Source: Bradyrhizobium diazoefficiens USDA 110 (GTDB lineage: Bacteria > Pseudomonadota > Alphaproteobacteria > Rhizobiales > Xanthobacteraceae). From it: 64,000 nucleotides of DNA. Each line of letters opens with the position of its first letter. Position 1 is the stretch's first letter. Positions 50,189-60,880 of this stretch are shown piece after piece. The notes under the pieces were generated by a model. It was not told the origin of the DNA. It saw nothing but the letters and a program-made list of their open reading frames with translations, and searched no databases. The stretch lies in assembly GCF_000011365.1 (NCBI RefSeq), contig NC_004463.1, positions 1,178,001 to 1,242,000 on the forward strand, in the 5' to 3' direction. The position numbers and the translations under genes are program-made.

Positions 50189-51181
50189 CTAACCTGGCAA
50201 GCTCCGCAAAAATTCGACGATCGCTGCGTTCACCTCCGTGGGCCGCTCCTGCTGCGTCCAGTGCCCACAGCCCGGCAGTATCTTGATCTCGCGCAGTTGC
50301 GGCACGAATTGCTTCATGTTGGCGAGATGCTCGGCGGCGCCGGGGAAGGCGATGACCATGTCGTGGTCGCCGGCGATGAAGAGCGAGGGCACCACCACCT
50401 TCACGCCCTCGAAGGCCCCCATCAGCTCCCAGTTGCGATCGATGTTGCGGTAGTAGTTGAGCGGCCCGCGAAACCCGCTGCGGGCAAATTCGGCGCTGTA
50501 ATAGTCGAGGTCGGTGGCGCTGAGCCACGACGGCAGCGGCACCTGAACCTTCGGCAACATGCCGTCCTTGCGCGAGACCATGCCGACGCCGACGGTTCTG
50601 CCGGCGCGCTCGGCGCTCGCGCGGATTGCCGCCGCCCCTTCGCCGGAACCGCCATAGAGCATGGCGCCGAGCGTTGCGCGCGGATCCCGTTCGAACTCCG
50701 CTTCGGCGACCCCCGGCTCCTGGAAATACAGCTGGTAGAACTGCGCATCTGCCGTCTGCGGCATGACACTCGTCGGCCGCGCCTCGCTTCGCGGCCGATA
50801 GGGCACGCTGAGGATCGCGGCGGCGCGGAAGCGATCGGGCCGCAGGCGCGCCGTGTGCCAGGCGATCGTCGCGCCCCAGTCATGCCCGACGATGACGGCG
50901 TCCTTCACCTCGAAGGCGTCGAGTACGCCGACAAGATCGCCGACCATGTGGAGGATCGTGTACTGGTCGATCGCCTCGGGCCGGTCGCTCTTGCCGTAGC
51001 CGCGCATGTCGGGCGCGACCGCGTGGTAGCCGGCCGCCGCCAGCGCCTCGAGCTGATGCCGCCAGGAGTACCAGCCTTCCGGAAAGCCGTGGCAGAGCAG
51101 CACCATCGGCCCCTTGCCCTGCTCGGCGACGTTGAGGCTGATACCGTTGGCCTTGATCGTCCGTTGCGTTGGCTCGCCCAT
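50189..51181 (-). CDS. Epoxide-hydrolase-like alpha/beta hydrolase
   Basis: This 330-residue protein has the soluble epoxide hydrolase pattern: oxyanion HGFPEGWYSWRHQ, nucleophile elbow VGHDWGATIAW (Asp), cap-domain tyrosines (FYQLYFQEPGVAEAE) and the base His in LPGCGHWTQQERP. It opens epoxides or hydrolyses related esters. It stands alone between tRNA-Gly and a divergent XRE-cupin regulator. The substrate is unknown. Confidence 0.85.
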   Translation of the reverse strand: MGEPTQRTIKANGISLNVAEQGKGPMVLLCHGFPEGWYSWRHQLEALAAAGYHAVAPDMRGYGKSDRPEAIDQYTILHMVGDLVGVLDAFEVKDAVIVGHDWGATIAWHTARLRPDRFRAAAILSVPYRPRSEARPTSVMPQTADAQFYQLYFQEPGVAEAEFERDPRATLGAMLYGGSGEGAAAIRASAERAGRTVGVGMVSRKDGMLPKVQVPLPSWLSATDLDYYSAEFARSGFRGPLNYYRNIDRNWELMGAFEGVKVVVPSLFIAGDHDMVIAFPGAAEHLANMKQFVPQLREIKILPGCGHWTQQERPTEVNAAIVEFLRSLPG

Positions 51182-51347
51182 CTCGTCGCCTCCGGATCAT
51201 TTGTGATTGGGGCGCATCCTAACCGACCCTACGAGCTCTGCGAAGATTCTAATATATTAGACTGCCGCTCACGGCGTTCGCCTCCGTCCGCGCTAAGCTC
51301 CCTCTCACCCTGATGGGTGGTGCGGTCTGTGGCCGGGCAATGTTCGG

Positions 51348-51938
51348 ATGAAGACCATGGACCAGCAGAAACTCGACCGTGCGATCGGTCGTCGCTTGAA
51401 GACCCTGAGGACGCAGGCGGGCATGACGTTGAACGAACTCGCAGGCCGCTCCGGCGTCAGCCGGGCCATGATCGGGCGGGTGGAGCGGGCGCAGAGCAGT
51501 GCGACGGCGGCGCTGCTCAACAAGCTCTGTGCGGCGCTCGACGTCACGCTGAGCGACGTCGTCGCACTCGCGGAGAAGCCGCCCGAGCGGCTGATGCGGC
51601 TTGCCGACCAGCCGCATTGGCGTGATCCCGACAGCGGCTACCGCAGGCGCCATGCCTCGCCGCCGGATGCGGCAAGCGGCATCGAGATCATCGTCGTCGA
51701 CCTGCCGGCCGGCGCGCGCGTCTCCTACAGCCCCTGGGGCCGCAACGCCTTCACCCAGCAGCTCCTGATGCTGGAGGGCGCGGTCTGCGTGCATATCGAC
51801 GCCAAGACGGTTCGCTTGCGCGACGGCGACTGTCTCGACTTCGACGTGATGCGTGCGGTGACCTTCGAGAACGAAACCAGACAGGACGCGCGCTACGTCA
51901 TCATCACGCGGCGCGGCACTTCTTACGGGAAAATGTGA
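51348..51938 (+). CDS. XRE family regulator with cupin domain
   Basis: This 196-residue regulator has an N-terminal XRE helix-turn-helix (RLKTLRTQAGMTLNELAGRSGVSRAMIGRVERAQSSAT) and a C-terminal cupin (FTQQLLMLEGAVCVHIDAKTVRLRDGDCLDFD). This form usually controls a neighbouring amino-acid or amine gene. Its stop overlaps the start of the following GNAT (TGATG), so it may autoregulate that unit. Confidence 0.88.
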   Translation: MKTMDQQKLDRAIGRRLKTLRTQAGMTLNELAGRSGVSRAMIGRVERAQSSATAALLNKLCAALDVTLSDVVALAEKPPERLMRLADQPHWRDPDSGYRRRHASPPDAASGIEIIVVDLPAGARVSYSPWGRNAFTQQLLMLEGAVCVHIDAKTVRLRDGDCLDFDVMRAVTFENETRQDARYVIITRRGTSYGKM

Positions 51939-52450
51939 TGTCGCTGATCGTGCGGGACGCAACGCTCGAGGATGCCGAAGATATTTTGGCCATCTACAAC
52001 CATGCCGCGATCAACACCACGGCGGTCTGGACCGACGGCCCGGTTGATCTCGATTCGCGGCGCGCGTGGATCCGCGCGCGACGGGAAGCCGGCTACCCCG
52101 TTCTGGTCGCGATGAAGGGCAGGGATGTGGTCGGCTTCGCGTCCTTCGGCGATTTCCGTCCCTGGCCCGGCTATCGCCACACGGTCGAGAATTCCGTCTA
52201 TGTCGACGAGCGGCATCATCGCGCGGGCATCGGCCGCGGCCTGATGGTTGCGCTGATCGAGCGCGCCACGGCGCTGAACAAGCACACGATGGTCGCCGCG
52301 ATCGAGGCCTCGAATTCCGCCTCGATCGCGCTGCACGCCTCGTTCGGCTTTGCCGAGGTTGGCCGTATGCCGGAGGTCGGCTGCAAGTTCGGCCGCTGGC
52401 TCGATATGGTCCTCATGCAGATGCGGCTTTCCAGCGGAGTGAGGCCGTGA
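51938..52450 (+). CDS. GNAT acetyltransferase of the phosphinothricin/methionine sulfoximine type
   Basis: This 170-residue protein matches the PAT subgroup. Its N-terminus is IRDA-like (RDATLEDAEDILAIYNHAAINTTAVWTDGPVDL). The body has YRHTVENSVYVDERHHRAGIGRGLMVALI, and the C-terminus reads SASIALHASFGFAEVGRMPEVGCKFGRWLDMVLMQ. Such enzymes acetylate amino-acid analogues including phosphinothricin. It is translated from an ATG at 51938 overlapping the regulator. The natural substrate is not known. Confidence 0.88.
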   Translation: MSLIVRDATLEDAEDILAIYNHAAINTTAVWTDGPVDLDSRRAWIRARREAGYPVLVAMKGRDVVGFASFGDFRPWPGYRHTVENSVYVDERHHRAGIGRGLMVALIERATALNKHTMVAAIEASNSASIALHASFGFAEVGRMPEVGCKFGRWLDMVLMQMRLSSGVRP

Positions 52451-52452
52451 CG

Positions 52453-52917
52453 ATGCAGATCCGTCCCGGCGACACTTTCGATCCGCGCGTCGTCGCGCTG
52501 CTCGATCATCACGTCACGGCGGCGCGGGCGCAGACCGCGCCGGGCAGCGCCCATGCGCTCGATCTCGCCGGCCTTCGCGCGAGCGACGTCGCGTTCTGGA
52601 CCGGCTGGGACGGCGAGACGCTGGTCGCGACCGGCGCGCTGAAGACGCTTTCGGCCACCCATGGCGAGGTGAAGTCGATGCACACGCTGCAGACCACGCG
52701 GCGGCGCGGCTTTGGCGGCGAGATGCTCCGCCACATCATCAGTGAAGCCCGCGCGCGGGGCTTGACGCGGCTCAGCCTCGAGACCGGCTCGTGGGACTAT
52801 TTCAAGCCGGCCCACGCGCTGTACCAGGCGCATGGCTTCGTCCTCTGCGGCCCGTTCGAGGGCTATGTCGAGGACCGCAACAGCCTGTTTCTGACGCTGG
52901 ATCTGAGCGGCCGCTGA
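52453..52917 (+). CDS. GNAT family N-acetyltransferase
   Basis: This 154-residue GNAT carries LQTTRRRGFGGEMLRHIISEARARGLTRLSLETGS and ends with ALYQAHGFVLCGPFEGYVEDRNSLFLTL, the pattern of the ElaA/small GNAT group. It begins 3 bp after the PAT-like gene, with a GTG at 52447 as an alternative start. The three genes regulator-GNAT-GNAT appear to form one operon. The substrate is unknown. Confidence 0.85.
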   Translation: MQIRPGDTFDPRVVALLDHHVTAARAQTAPGSAHALDLAGLRASDVAFWTGWDGETLVATGALKTLSATHGEVKSMHTLQTTRRRGFGGEMLRHIISEARARGLTRLSLETGSWDYFKPAHALYQAHGFVLCGPFEGYVEDRNSLFLTLDLSGR

Positions 52918-52982
52918 GCTCTCCGGCCGACTGCCGCAGTGCAACCGGGGGCCGAAAATTCTTTCGCGCCCCTCAAAATGAG

Positions 52983-53012
52983 TTGCGTACCTCAAAAAAC
53001 CTCTGCTAGCCT
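52983..53012 (+). promoter_or_regulatory. Putative promoter of the LacI gene, leaderless layout
   Basis: TTGCGT (52983-52988), an 18-bp spacer and TAGCCT (53007-53012) give a weak sigma-70 promoter. Its -10 ends only 6 bp before the ATG at 53019. No ribosome-binding site is seen upstream of the ATG. Transcription would start at or beside the A of ATG. Confidence 0.4.
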
Positions 53013-53018
53013 TCAGCC

Positions 53019-54062
53019 ATGGCCGATACTCTCACCGCCGCCGCGCTGACGCTGAAGGACATCGCCCGCGAGGCGGGCGTCAGTCTCGCGACGGTGGATC
53101 GTGTGCTGCACAACCGCCCGGGCGTGCGGCCCGATACGGTCCGGCGCGTCAAGGCGGCGATCGAGCGCAACGCGTTCCAGCCGCACGTGGCCGCCGCAGA
53201 GCTCGCCCGCGGCCGCGCCCGCCGCTTTGCCTTCGTGATGCCGTCCGGGCCGAACCCGTTCATGCAGCAGATCGAGGCCTATCTCGGCGAGATGTCGGCC
53301 TGGCTCTCGGCCCGCCGCCTCGGTGTCGAGATGGTCGCAACCGACGTGTTCGATCATTCCATGCTCGCAGCCTCGCTCGAGGCGCTGTCGGGCGATTACG
53401 ACGGCGTCGCCGTGGTGGCGCTGGATCATCCCGGCGTCCGCGCCGCGATCAACGATCTCGTCGATGCCGGCACCAAGGTGGTGACGCTGGTCTCGGACGT
53501 GCCGTCGTCGCGGCGCCACCATTATGTCGGCATCGACAACATCGCGGCGGGGCGCACCGCCGGCGCGCTGGTCGGGCGGCTGGTCGGTCAGCGCTCCGGC
53601 AAGGTCGCGATCGTCGCGGGCTCGCAGGGCCTGCGCGACCATGCCGAGCGCATCTTCGGCTTCAATCAGGTGATGGCGGCGGAATTCCCTGGCCTCAGCG
53701 TGCTGCCGGTGCTGGAAGGGCGCGACGAGGACGAACGTTCGGAACAGGTTCTGGCCCGGCTGCTCGGCAGGCATGCTGACATTGTCGGCCTTTATAATGT
53801 CGGCGCGGGCACACAAGGTGTCGCCAAGGCGTTGAGCGATGCCGGCCGCGATAAGCAGGTGGTGTTCGTCGGGCACGACGTCACGGCGCTGACGCGCCGG
53901 CTGCTGTTGCAGGGCGTGATGGATGCCGCGATCTCGCAGAATCCGGGACATGAGGCGCGCGCCGCCGTGCGCGTGCTGCTCGCGCTCGCCCGTGGCGAGC
54001 CCATCCTGCACGAACAGGAGAAGATCAGGATCGACATCGTGATGCGGGACAATCTGCCTTAG
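53019..54062 (+). CDS. LacI family regulator of the pentose locus
   Basis: This 347-residue protein has a LacI helix-turn-helix (LTLKDIAREAGVSLATVDRVLHNRPGVRPDTVRRVKAAIE), a hinge and a periplasmic-binding-protein-like sugar domain. It lies 80 bp upstream of xylB on the same strand, and the locus holds xylA, an ABC importer and an aldose dehydrogenase. It probably represses the locus unless a pentose-type sugar is present. The ligand is inferred. Confidence 0.88.
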   Translation: MADTLTAAALTLKDIAREAGVSLATVDRVLHNRPGVRPDTVRRVKAAIERNAFQPHVAAAELARGRARRFAFVMPSGPNPFMQQIEAYLGEMSAWLSARRLGVEMVATDVFDHSMLAASLEALSGDYDGVAVVALDHPGVRAAINDLVDAGTKVVTLVSDVPSSRRHHYVGIDNIAAGRTAGALVGRLVGQRSGKVAIVAGSQGLRDHAERIFGFNQVMAAEFPGLSVLPVLEGRDEDERSEQVLARLLGRHADIVGLYNVGAGTQGVAKALSDAGRDKQVVFVGHDVTALTRRLLLQGVMDAAISQNPGHEARAAVRVLLALARGEPILHEQEKIRIDIVMRDNLP

Positions 54063-54142
54063 CGGCAGCGGATTTCGAACGGCCCGTTGCGGGCAAGGCG
54101 ACGAAAAGATCGCACACGGCCACAGGCGAAAGGGAGGACGGC

Positions 54143-55597
<1,455 letters not shown>

Positions 55598-56920
55598 GTG
55601 AACGTGTCAGCCAAATTCTTCGAGGAAAGCACGCCTGTCGCCTTCGCCGGCCAAGATGCCGGACCAGCGCCCGCCTTCCGCTGGTACGACAAGGACCGCC
55701 TCGTCCATGGCCGCCGGCTCGAGGATCACCTGCGCTTTGCGGTCTGCTACTGGCACTCCCTCTGCTGGCCGGGCGGCGATCCCTTCGGCGGCGAGACGTT
55801 CCTGCGACCCTGGCATCACGGCACCGATGCGATGGCGCAGGCACGGGCCAAGGCTGATGTCGCTTTCGAGCTGTTCCGGCTGCTGGACGTACCCTTCTTC
55901 ACCTTCCACGACGTCGATGCGGCGCCGGAGGGGGCTTCGCTCGCGGAGTCGGTCGCCAACCTCAACGCGATCGCCGACCTGTTCGAAGCGAAGATGGCCT
56001 CGGCCAAAGTCCGGCTGCTCTGGGGCACCGCCAATCTGTTCACGCATCGCCGCTACATGGCGGGCGCCGCGACCAATCCGGACCCTGACATCTTCACTTA
56101 TGCCGCCGGCCAGGTCCGCGCCGCGCTGGAGGTGACACACCGGCTCGGCGGCCAGAACTACGTGCTGTGGGGCGGCCGCGAGGGCTACGAGACGCTGCTC
56201 AACACCGATCTCAAGCGCGAGCTCGACCAGCTCGGCCGCTTCGTCTCGCTCGTCGTCGAGCACAAGCACAAGATCGGCTTCAACGGCCCGATCCTGATCG
56301 AGCCGAAGCCGAAGGAGCCGACCAAGCATCAATATGATTTCGACGTCGCCACCTGCTACGGCTTCCTCGCGCGCTACGACCTCCTCAAGGACGTCAAGCT
56401 CAACATCGAGCAGAACCACGCCATCCTCGCCGGCCATTCCTTCCATCACGAGGTTGCGCTCGCCGAGGCGCTCGGTGTCTTCGGCTCGCTCGACGTCAAC
56501 CGCGGCGACGATCTGCTCGGCTGGGACACCGACCAGTTCGCGATGAACGTGCCGGAACTCGCGTTGGTGTTCCACGAGATCCTGAACCGCGGCGGCTTCA
56601 CGTCCGGCGGGCTCAATTTCGACGCCAAGATCCGGCGTCAGTCGATCGACCCCGACGACCTGATCCACGCCCATGTCGGCTCGATGGATGCCTGCGCGCG
56701 CGCCTTCCTTGCCGCTGCCGACATGCTTGATGCCGGCGCCCTCACCGCGCCGCTCGACAAGCGCTACGAAGGATGGGCCGGCCCCGAGGGCCGCGCCATT
56801 CTCGGCGGCCAGCGCTCGCTCGCCGATCTCGCCGATCGTGCGCTCGGCCCCGGTTTCGACCCGCAGCCACGCTCGGGACGGCAGGAATATCTGGAATCCC
56901 TCGTCAACCGCTATGTCTGA
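55598..56920 (+). CDS. xylA: Xylose isomerase XylA
   Basis: This 440-residue enzyme converts D-xylose to D-xylulose. The catalytic motifs are [13 protein letters not shown] (His), [36 protein letters not shown] and [18 protein letters not shown], with metal ligands conserved. It has the class II length. GTG at 55598 starts directly after the xylB stop. The pair XylA-XylB is sufficient for xylose entry into the pentose phosphate pathway. Confidence 0.95.
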
Positions 56921-56932
56921 GGAAGGCCGCTG

Positions 56933-57691
56933 ATGACAAGTGCTGAGGCAACACCGGTGCTCCAACTCTCCGGCATCGGCAAGGAGTTCGGCGCGATCCG
57001 CGCGCTGCATGACGTCGACATGCAGGTCTTCCCCGGCGAGGTGGTCGGCCTGATGGGCGACAACGGCGCGGGCAAGTCGACGCTGGTCAAGATCATCGCC
57101 GGCAATTTCCGCCCCAGCCATGGCGAGATCCGCTTTGCCGGCAGCGCGGTTCATTTCAACCGGCCCGTCGATGCCCGCACGGTCGGGATCGAGGTCGTCT
57201 ATCAGGATCTTGCGCTGGCCGACAATCTGACCGCGGCCGCCAACGTCTTCCTCGGCCGCGAGCTGAAGCGAAAATTCGGCCCGTTCGCCTTGCTCGACCA
57301 CAAGGCGATGGCGGCGCGCGCGCTGGAATTGTTCGGCGAGTTGCGCTCGGAGACGCGCCCCGACGACCTCGTCAAGCAGATGTCGGGCGGCCAGCGCCAG
57401 GCGGTCGCGATCGCGCGGACGCGGCTCTCCAATGCGCGGCTGGTGATGATGGACGAGCCGACCGCCGCGATCTCGGTCCGCCAGGTCGAGCAGGTGCTGA
57501 GCCTGATCCACCGGCTCAAGGAGCAGGGCGTCGCCGTGATGCTGATCTCGCACCGCATGCCCGACGTGTTCGCCGTATGCGACCGCGTGATCGTCATGCG
57601 CCGCGGCGAGAAGCGGGCCGACAAGGCGATTCAGGCGACGTCCCCCGAGGAAGTCACTGCCCTCATCACCGGCGCGAAGGAGGCGGCGTGA
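56933..57691 (+). CDS. Sugar ABC transporter ATP-binding protein (single-domain)
   Basis: This 252-residue ATPase has Walker A GDNGAGKSTLVKI, signature MSGGQRQAVAIAR and Walker B LVMMDEPTAAIS. It is single-domain, unlike the double-ATPase XylG/RbsA of Escherichia coli, so it must act as a homodimer. It lies between xylA and the permease and energises sugar import. The start at 56933 follows GAGGAAGGCCGCTG. Confidence 0.9.
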   Translation: MTSAEATPVLQLSGIGKEFGAIRALHDVDMQVFPGEVVGLMGDNGAGKSTLVKIIAGNFRPSHGEIRFAGSAVHFNRPVDARTVGIEVVYQDLALADNLTAAANVFLGRELKRKFGPFALLDHKAMAARALELFGELRSETRPDDLVKQMSGGQRQAVAIARTRLSNARLVMMDEPTAAISVRQVEQVLSLIHRLKEQGVAVMLISHRMPDVFAVCDRVIVMRRGEKRADKAIQATSPEEVTALITGAKEAA

Positions 57692-58773
57692 TGGCCATGC
57701 CCCTGGAATCCCCGATCACCTTCTCGAATGTCGGCAAGATCAAGTGGTGGCAGCGCGGCATCTTCGCCTCCCAGACCGGCTACGTGCTGCTCGCGCTGGC
57801 CGTGCTGCTGGTGATCATGCATTTCGCCAGCCCGTATTTCTTCACCCAGGGCAACATGCAGAACGTGGCGAAGAACTTTTCCTTCATCGCCATCGCCACC
57901 CTCGGCGTCACCTTCGTGATCATCACCGGCGGCATCGATCTCTCGGTCGGCTCGATGATGTGCTTCTCGGCCATGATCACCTCGATGGTCATGACCGAGC
58001 TGTCGACGCCGGGCGGGCTCGGCGCCTCGCTCTTCGTGCACATGGCGGCCGACGGCAAGACGGTGCTGGCCAATGTCCCCGGCCTGATCCTGCTGATCTC
58101 CGTCGTCGCGGGCCTTGGCGTCGCGCTGATCGCCGGTCTCGTCAACGGCTTCTGCATCGCGGTGCTGGGCCTGTCGCCGTTCGTGACCACGCTCGGCATG
58201 CTCTCGATCGTGCGCGGGCTCGGCTATGTCGTCTCCAACGGGCGCGGCAGCTTTCCTGGCGGGCCGGACGCCGATTACTTCTACGCGCTCACCTCGGGCG
58301 ACGTGCTCGGCGTGCCCGTACCGTTCATCTATCTCGTGATCCTTGCGCTGGCGATGGCGGTGGTGCTGCACCACACCTCGTTCGGCCGCCACGTCTTCGC
58401 GCTCGGCGGCAACGAGAAGGCGGCCGAACTGACCGGCATCCCGGTCGTGCGCGTGAAGATCGAGGTCTATGTGCTCTGCGCGCTCGCCGCTGGCCTCCAG
58501 GGCATCATCATCTCCGGCTGGCTCGGATCGGCACCCGCCAACATGGCGACCTCCTACGAGCTCAACGTGATCGCGGCGGCCGTCATCGGCGGTGCCAACC
58601 TTGCCGGCGGCATCGGCGGGCCGCTGGGGGCCATTGTCGGCTGCGTGCTGCTGGAGGTGATCCGCAACGGTCTCGTGCTGGCACAGGTCAGCTCCTACTG
58701 GCAGCAGACGCTGGTGGGCGTGATCATCATCCTGGCCGTGCTGGTCGATCGTGTGCGCTCGCGGATGATCTGA
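57691..58773 (+). CDS. Sugar ABC transporter permease
   Basis: This 360-residue membrane protein is of the RbsC/XylH type. Hallmarks are GVTFVIITGGIDLSVGSMM, GLVNGFCIAVLGLSPFVTTLGMLSIVRGLGYVVSNG and GGANLAGGIGGPLGAIVGCVLLEVIRNGL. About nine hydrophobic segments are visible. The ATG at 57691 overlaps the ATPase stop. It is followed by the sugar-binding protein gene after 94 bp. Confidence 0.92.
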   Translation: MAMPLESPITFSNVGKIKWWQRGIFASQTGYVLLALAVLLVIMHFASPYFFTQGNMQNVAKNFSFIAIATLGVTFVIITGGIDLSVGSMMCFSAMITSMVMTELSTPGGLGASLFVHMAADGKTVLANVPGLILLISVVAGLGVALIAGLVNGFCIAVLGLSPFVTTLGMLSIVRGLGYVVSNGRGSFPGGPDADYFYALTSGDVLGVPVPFIYLVILALAMAVVLHHTSFGRHVFALGGNEKAAELTGIPVVRVKIEVYVLCALAAGLQGIIISGWLGSAPANMATSYELNVIAAAVIGGANLAGGIGGPLGAIVGCVLLEVIRNGLVLAQVSSYWQQTLVGVIIILAVLVDRVRSRMI

Positions 58774-58867
58774 AAGTGACGTCGTTCGGGAGGATCACGA
58801 AAATGCCGCCTGTCCGCTTCCCGGACGAACTTGAGAGGACAGGCGCCAAAGAAGGGTGGAGGAGACG

Positions 58868-59800
58868 ATGAGGAAACTTCTTCTTGCGGGCATCGCTGTC
58901 GCGATGATGGCGACGCCGGCGTTCGCTGCGAACTATCGCTTCGTGATCGTGCCCAAGGCGATGAACAATCCGTTCTTCGATTTTGCGCGCGACGGCTGTC
59001 TGAAGCGCGCCAAGGAACTCGGCAATATCGAGTGCGTCTACAAAGGGCCGGTCGAGCACGAGCCGGCGACGCAGGCGCAGATCATCCAGGACTTCGTCAC
59101 CCAGAAGGTCGACGGCCTCGCCATCTCGGTCGCCGACGTCGCGGCCATGACCAAGTCGATCGAGGCGGCGACCGCGGCGGGCATCCCCGTCATCACCTTC
59201 GATGCCGATGCACCGGGATCCAAGCGCATCGCCTATATCGGCACCAACAACAAGGAATTCGGCGTCGCGCTCGGCAAGCAACTCGTGAAGATGCGGCCTG
59301 ACGGCGGAAAGTACGCGATGGTCTCGGGCGGCCCCGGTGCCAAGAACCTTGCCGAGCGCGTCGATGGCGTCCGCGAGGCGCTGAAGGGCTCGAAATGGAC
59401 CGAGGTCGCGGGCTCGCCGACCTTCTGCAACGACGATCCGGCACTCGCGGTCCAGCAGATGACGGATATGCGCACCGCAACGCCCGATCTCGCCGCCATC
59501 GTTCCCATCGGCGGCTGGCCGATGTTTGCCCCCGAAGGCTTCAAGGCTTTCGCCAGCAGGAACAAGAAGGACATCGATTCCGGCAAGTTCACGCTGGTCG
59601 TTGCCGATACGCTGAAGATGCAGCTCGAATTGCTGCGCGACGGCTATGCCAATGCGCTGGTCGGCCAGCGACCGTTCGAGATGGGCGAGAAGGCGATGGA
59701 CACGCTGCTCGCCATCAAGAAGGGCGAGAAGGTGCCGGAGATCGTCTATACCGGCCTCGATCTCGTCACCAAGGACAACGTTGCGCAGATGCTGAAGTAG
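58868..59800 (+). CDS. Periplasmic sugar-binding protein of the ABC importer
   Basis: This 310-residue protein has a signal peptide (MRKLLLAGIAVAMMATPAFAA) and a Peripla_BP_4 fold of the ribose/xylose-binding type. Motifs include RFVIVPKAMNNPFFDFARDGC, QAQIIQDFVTQKVDGLAISVAD and ITFDADAPGSKRIAYIGTNN. GGAGGAGACG precedes the ATG at 58868. It follows the permease and supplies substrate to it. The exact sugar is unknown. Confidence 0.92.
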   Translation: MRKLLLAGIAVAMMATPAFAANYRFVIVPKAMNNPFFDFARDGCLKRAKELGNIECVYKGPVEHEPATQAQIIQDFVTQKVDGLAISVADVAAMTKSIEAATAAGIPVITFDADAPGSKRIAYIGTNNKEFGVALGKQLVKMRPDGGKYAMVSGGPGAKNLAERVDGVREALKGSKWTEVAGSPTFCNDDPALAVQQMTDMRTATPDLAAIVPIGGWPMFAPEGFKAFASRNKKDIDSGKFTLVVADTLKMQLELLRDGYANALVGQRPFEMGEKAMDTLLAIKKGEKVPEIVYTGLDLVTKDNVAQMLK

Positions 59801-59836
59801 GAGCGCCGCCAGCCCCGCACTCCTGCTCCTGCGTGC

Positions 59837-59869
59837 CTCTCCCGCTTGCGGTTTCCGCAAGCGGGAGAG
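59837..59869 (+). promoter_or_regulatory. Strong stem-loop after the sugar-binding protein gene
   Basis: CTCTCCCGCTTGCGG (59837-59851) pairs perfectly with CCGCAAGCGGGAGAG (59855-59869) around a TTT loop. It lies between the binding-protein gene and the aldose dehydrogenase. It could stabilise the upstream mRNA and lower readthrough, giving excess binding protein. No T-run follows. Confidence 0.75.
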
Positions 59870-59899
59870 ATGATTTGGACTGCCGGAAGGAAATTTGGA

Positions 59900-60877
59900 A
59901 TGAAACGGTCGCGGCTCGGCTCTCTCGACGTCACCTCAATCGGCCTCGGCTCCGCCCCTCTCGGCGGATTGTTCACCCCCGTCAGTGATGCCGATGCGCA
60001 AGCGACGCTCGAGCGGGGTTGGTCGGCCGGCATCCGCTTCTACGACACCGCGCCGCTCTACGGCTTTGGCCTGGCGGAACGGCGGCTCGGCGCATTCCTG
60101 CGGCAACAGCCGCGTGACTCCTACGTCATCTCGACCAAGGTCGGCCGCCTGCTGCGCTCGGGCGATGGCGCTGCCGCCGAGGACGAACATTACAAGAGCA
60201 CGCCGCGCGAACGGCCGGTGTTCGATTTCAGTTACGACGGCGTGATGCGCTCGGTGGAGGAGAGTCTTGCTCGCCTCGGGCTCGACCGCGTCGATGTCCT
60301 GCTCGTGCATGATCCCGACGATCATTATGACGACGCCGTCGCCGGCGCCTTCCGCGCGCTCCAGCGCCTGCGCACGGAGGGCACGGTCAAGGCGATCGGC
60401 GCCGGCATGAACCAGTCGGAAATGCTGGTCCGTTTTGCCGAAACCGTGCCGGTGGACTGCTTCCTGCTCGCCGGCCGCTACACGCTGCTCGACCAGGGCG
60501 CGCTGGATGCGCTGTTTCCTGTCTGCCAGGCAAAGAACATCGGCATCCTGCTCGGCGGCATCTACAACAGCGGCATTCTGGCCAACCCGCACACCGGCGC
60601 GAAGTTCAACTATCAAGACGCCGACGCGGCGCTGATCGCGCGGGCGCTCGAGCTCGACGAGCTCTGCCGCAGGCACGGCACCGAGCTGAAGGCCGCCGCG
60701 CTTCAATTCTGCATGGCCCATCCGGCCGTGACGGTCGCCGTGCTGGGCGCGCGCAATGCCGGCGAGGTCGCCGACAACATCGCGATGTGGCAGGCGCCGG
60801 TGCCGCCGGCCTTCTGGCAGGAGCTGCGTGCGCGGAAGCTCGTCGACGCGCGGGCGCCGCTGCCGGGTGGAGTGTAG
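59900..60877 (+). CDS. Aldo/keto reductase, D-threo-aldose 1-dehydrogenase type
   Basis: This 325-residue protein matches the fucose/D-threo-aldose dehydrogenase group. Motifs include SIGLGSAPLGGLF, RFYDTAPLYGFGLAERRLGAFLR (catalytic Asp and Tyr), STKVGRLLR (Lys) and DVLLVHDPDDHY (His). It would oxidise an aldose to its lactone. AAGGAAA precedes the ATG at 59900. It is 3 bp upstream of a lactonase gene, so the pair forms an oxidative module. Confidence 0.88.
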   Translation: MKRSRLGSLDVTSIGLGSAPLGGLFTPVSDADAQATLERGWSAGIRFYDTAPLYGFGLAERRLGAFLRQQPRDSYVISTKVGRLLRSGDGAAAEDEHYKSTPRERPVFDFSYDGVMRSVEESLARLGLDRVDVLLVHDPDDHYDDAVAGAFRALQRLRTEGTVKAIGAGMNQSEMLVRFAETVPVDCFLLAGRYTLLDQGALDALFPVCQAKNIGILLGGIYNSGILANPHTGAKFNYQDADAALIARALELDELCRRHGTELKAAALQFCMAHPAVTVAVLGARNAGEVADNIAMWQAPVPPAFWQELRARKLVDARAPLPGGV

Positions 60878-60880
60878 GGC

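Noticed and set aside
55607..57553. A 648-codon minus-strand open frame across xylA and the sugar ATPase gene.
   Set aside because: It is opposite to two genes with intact motifs, has no family pattern and has a biased composition. It is a GC-driven shadow.
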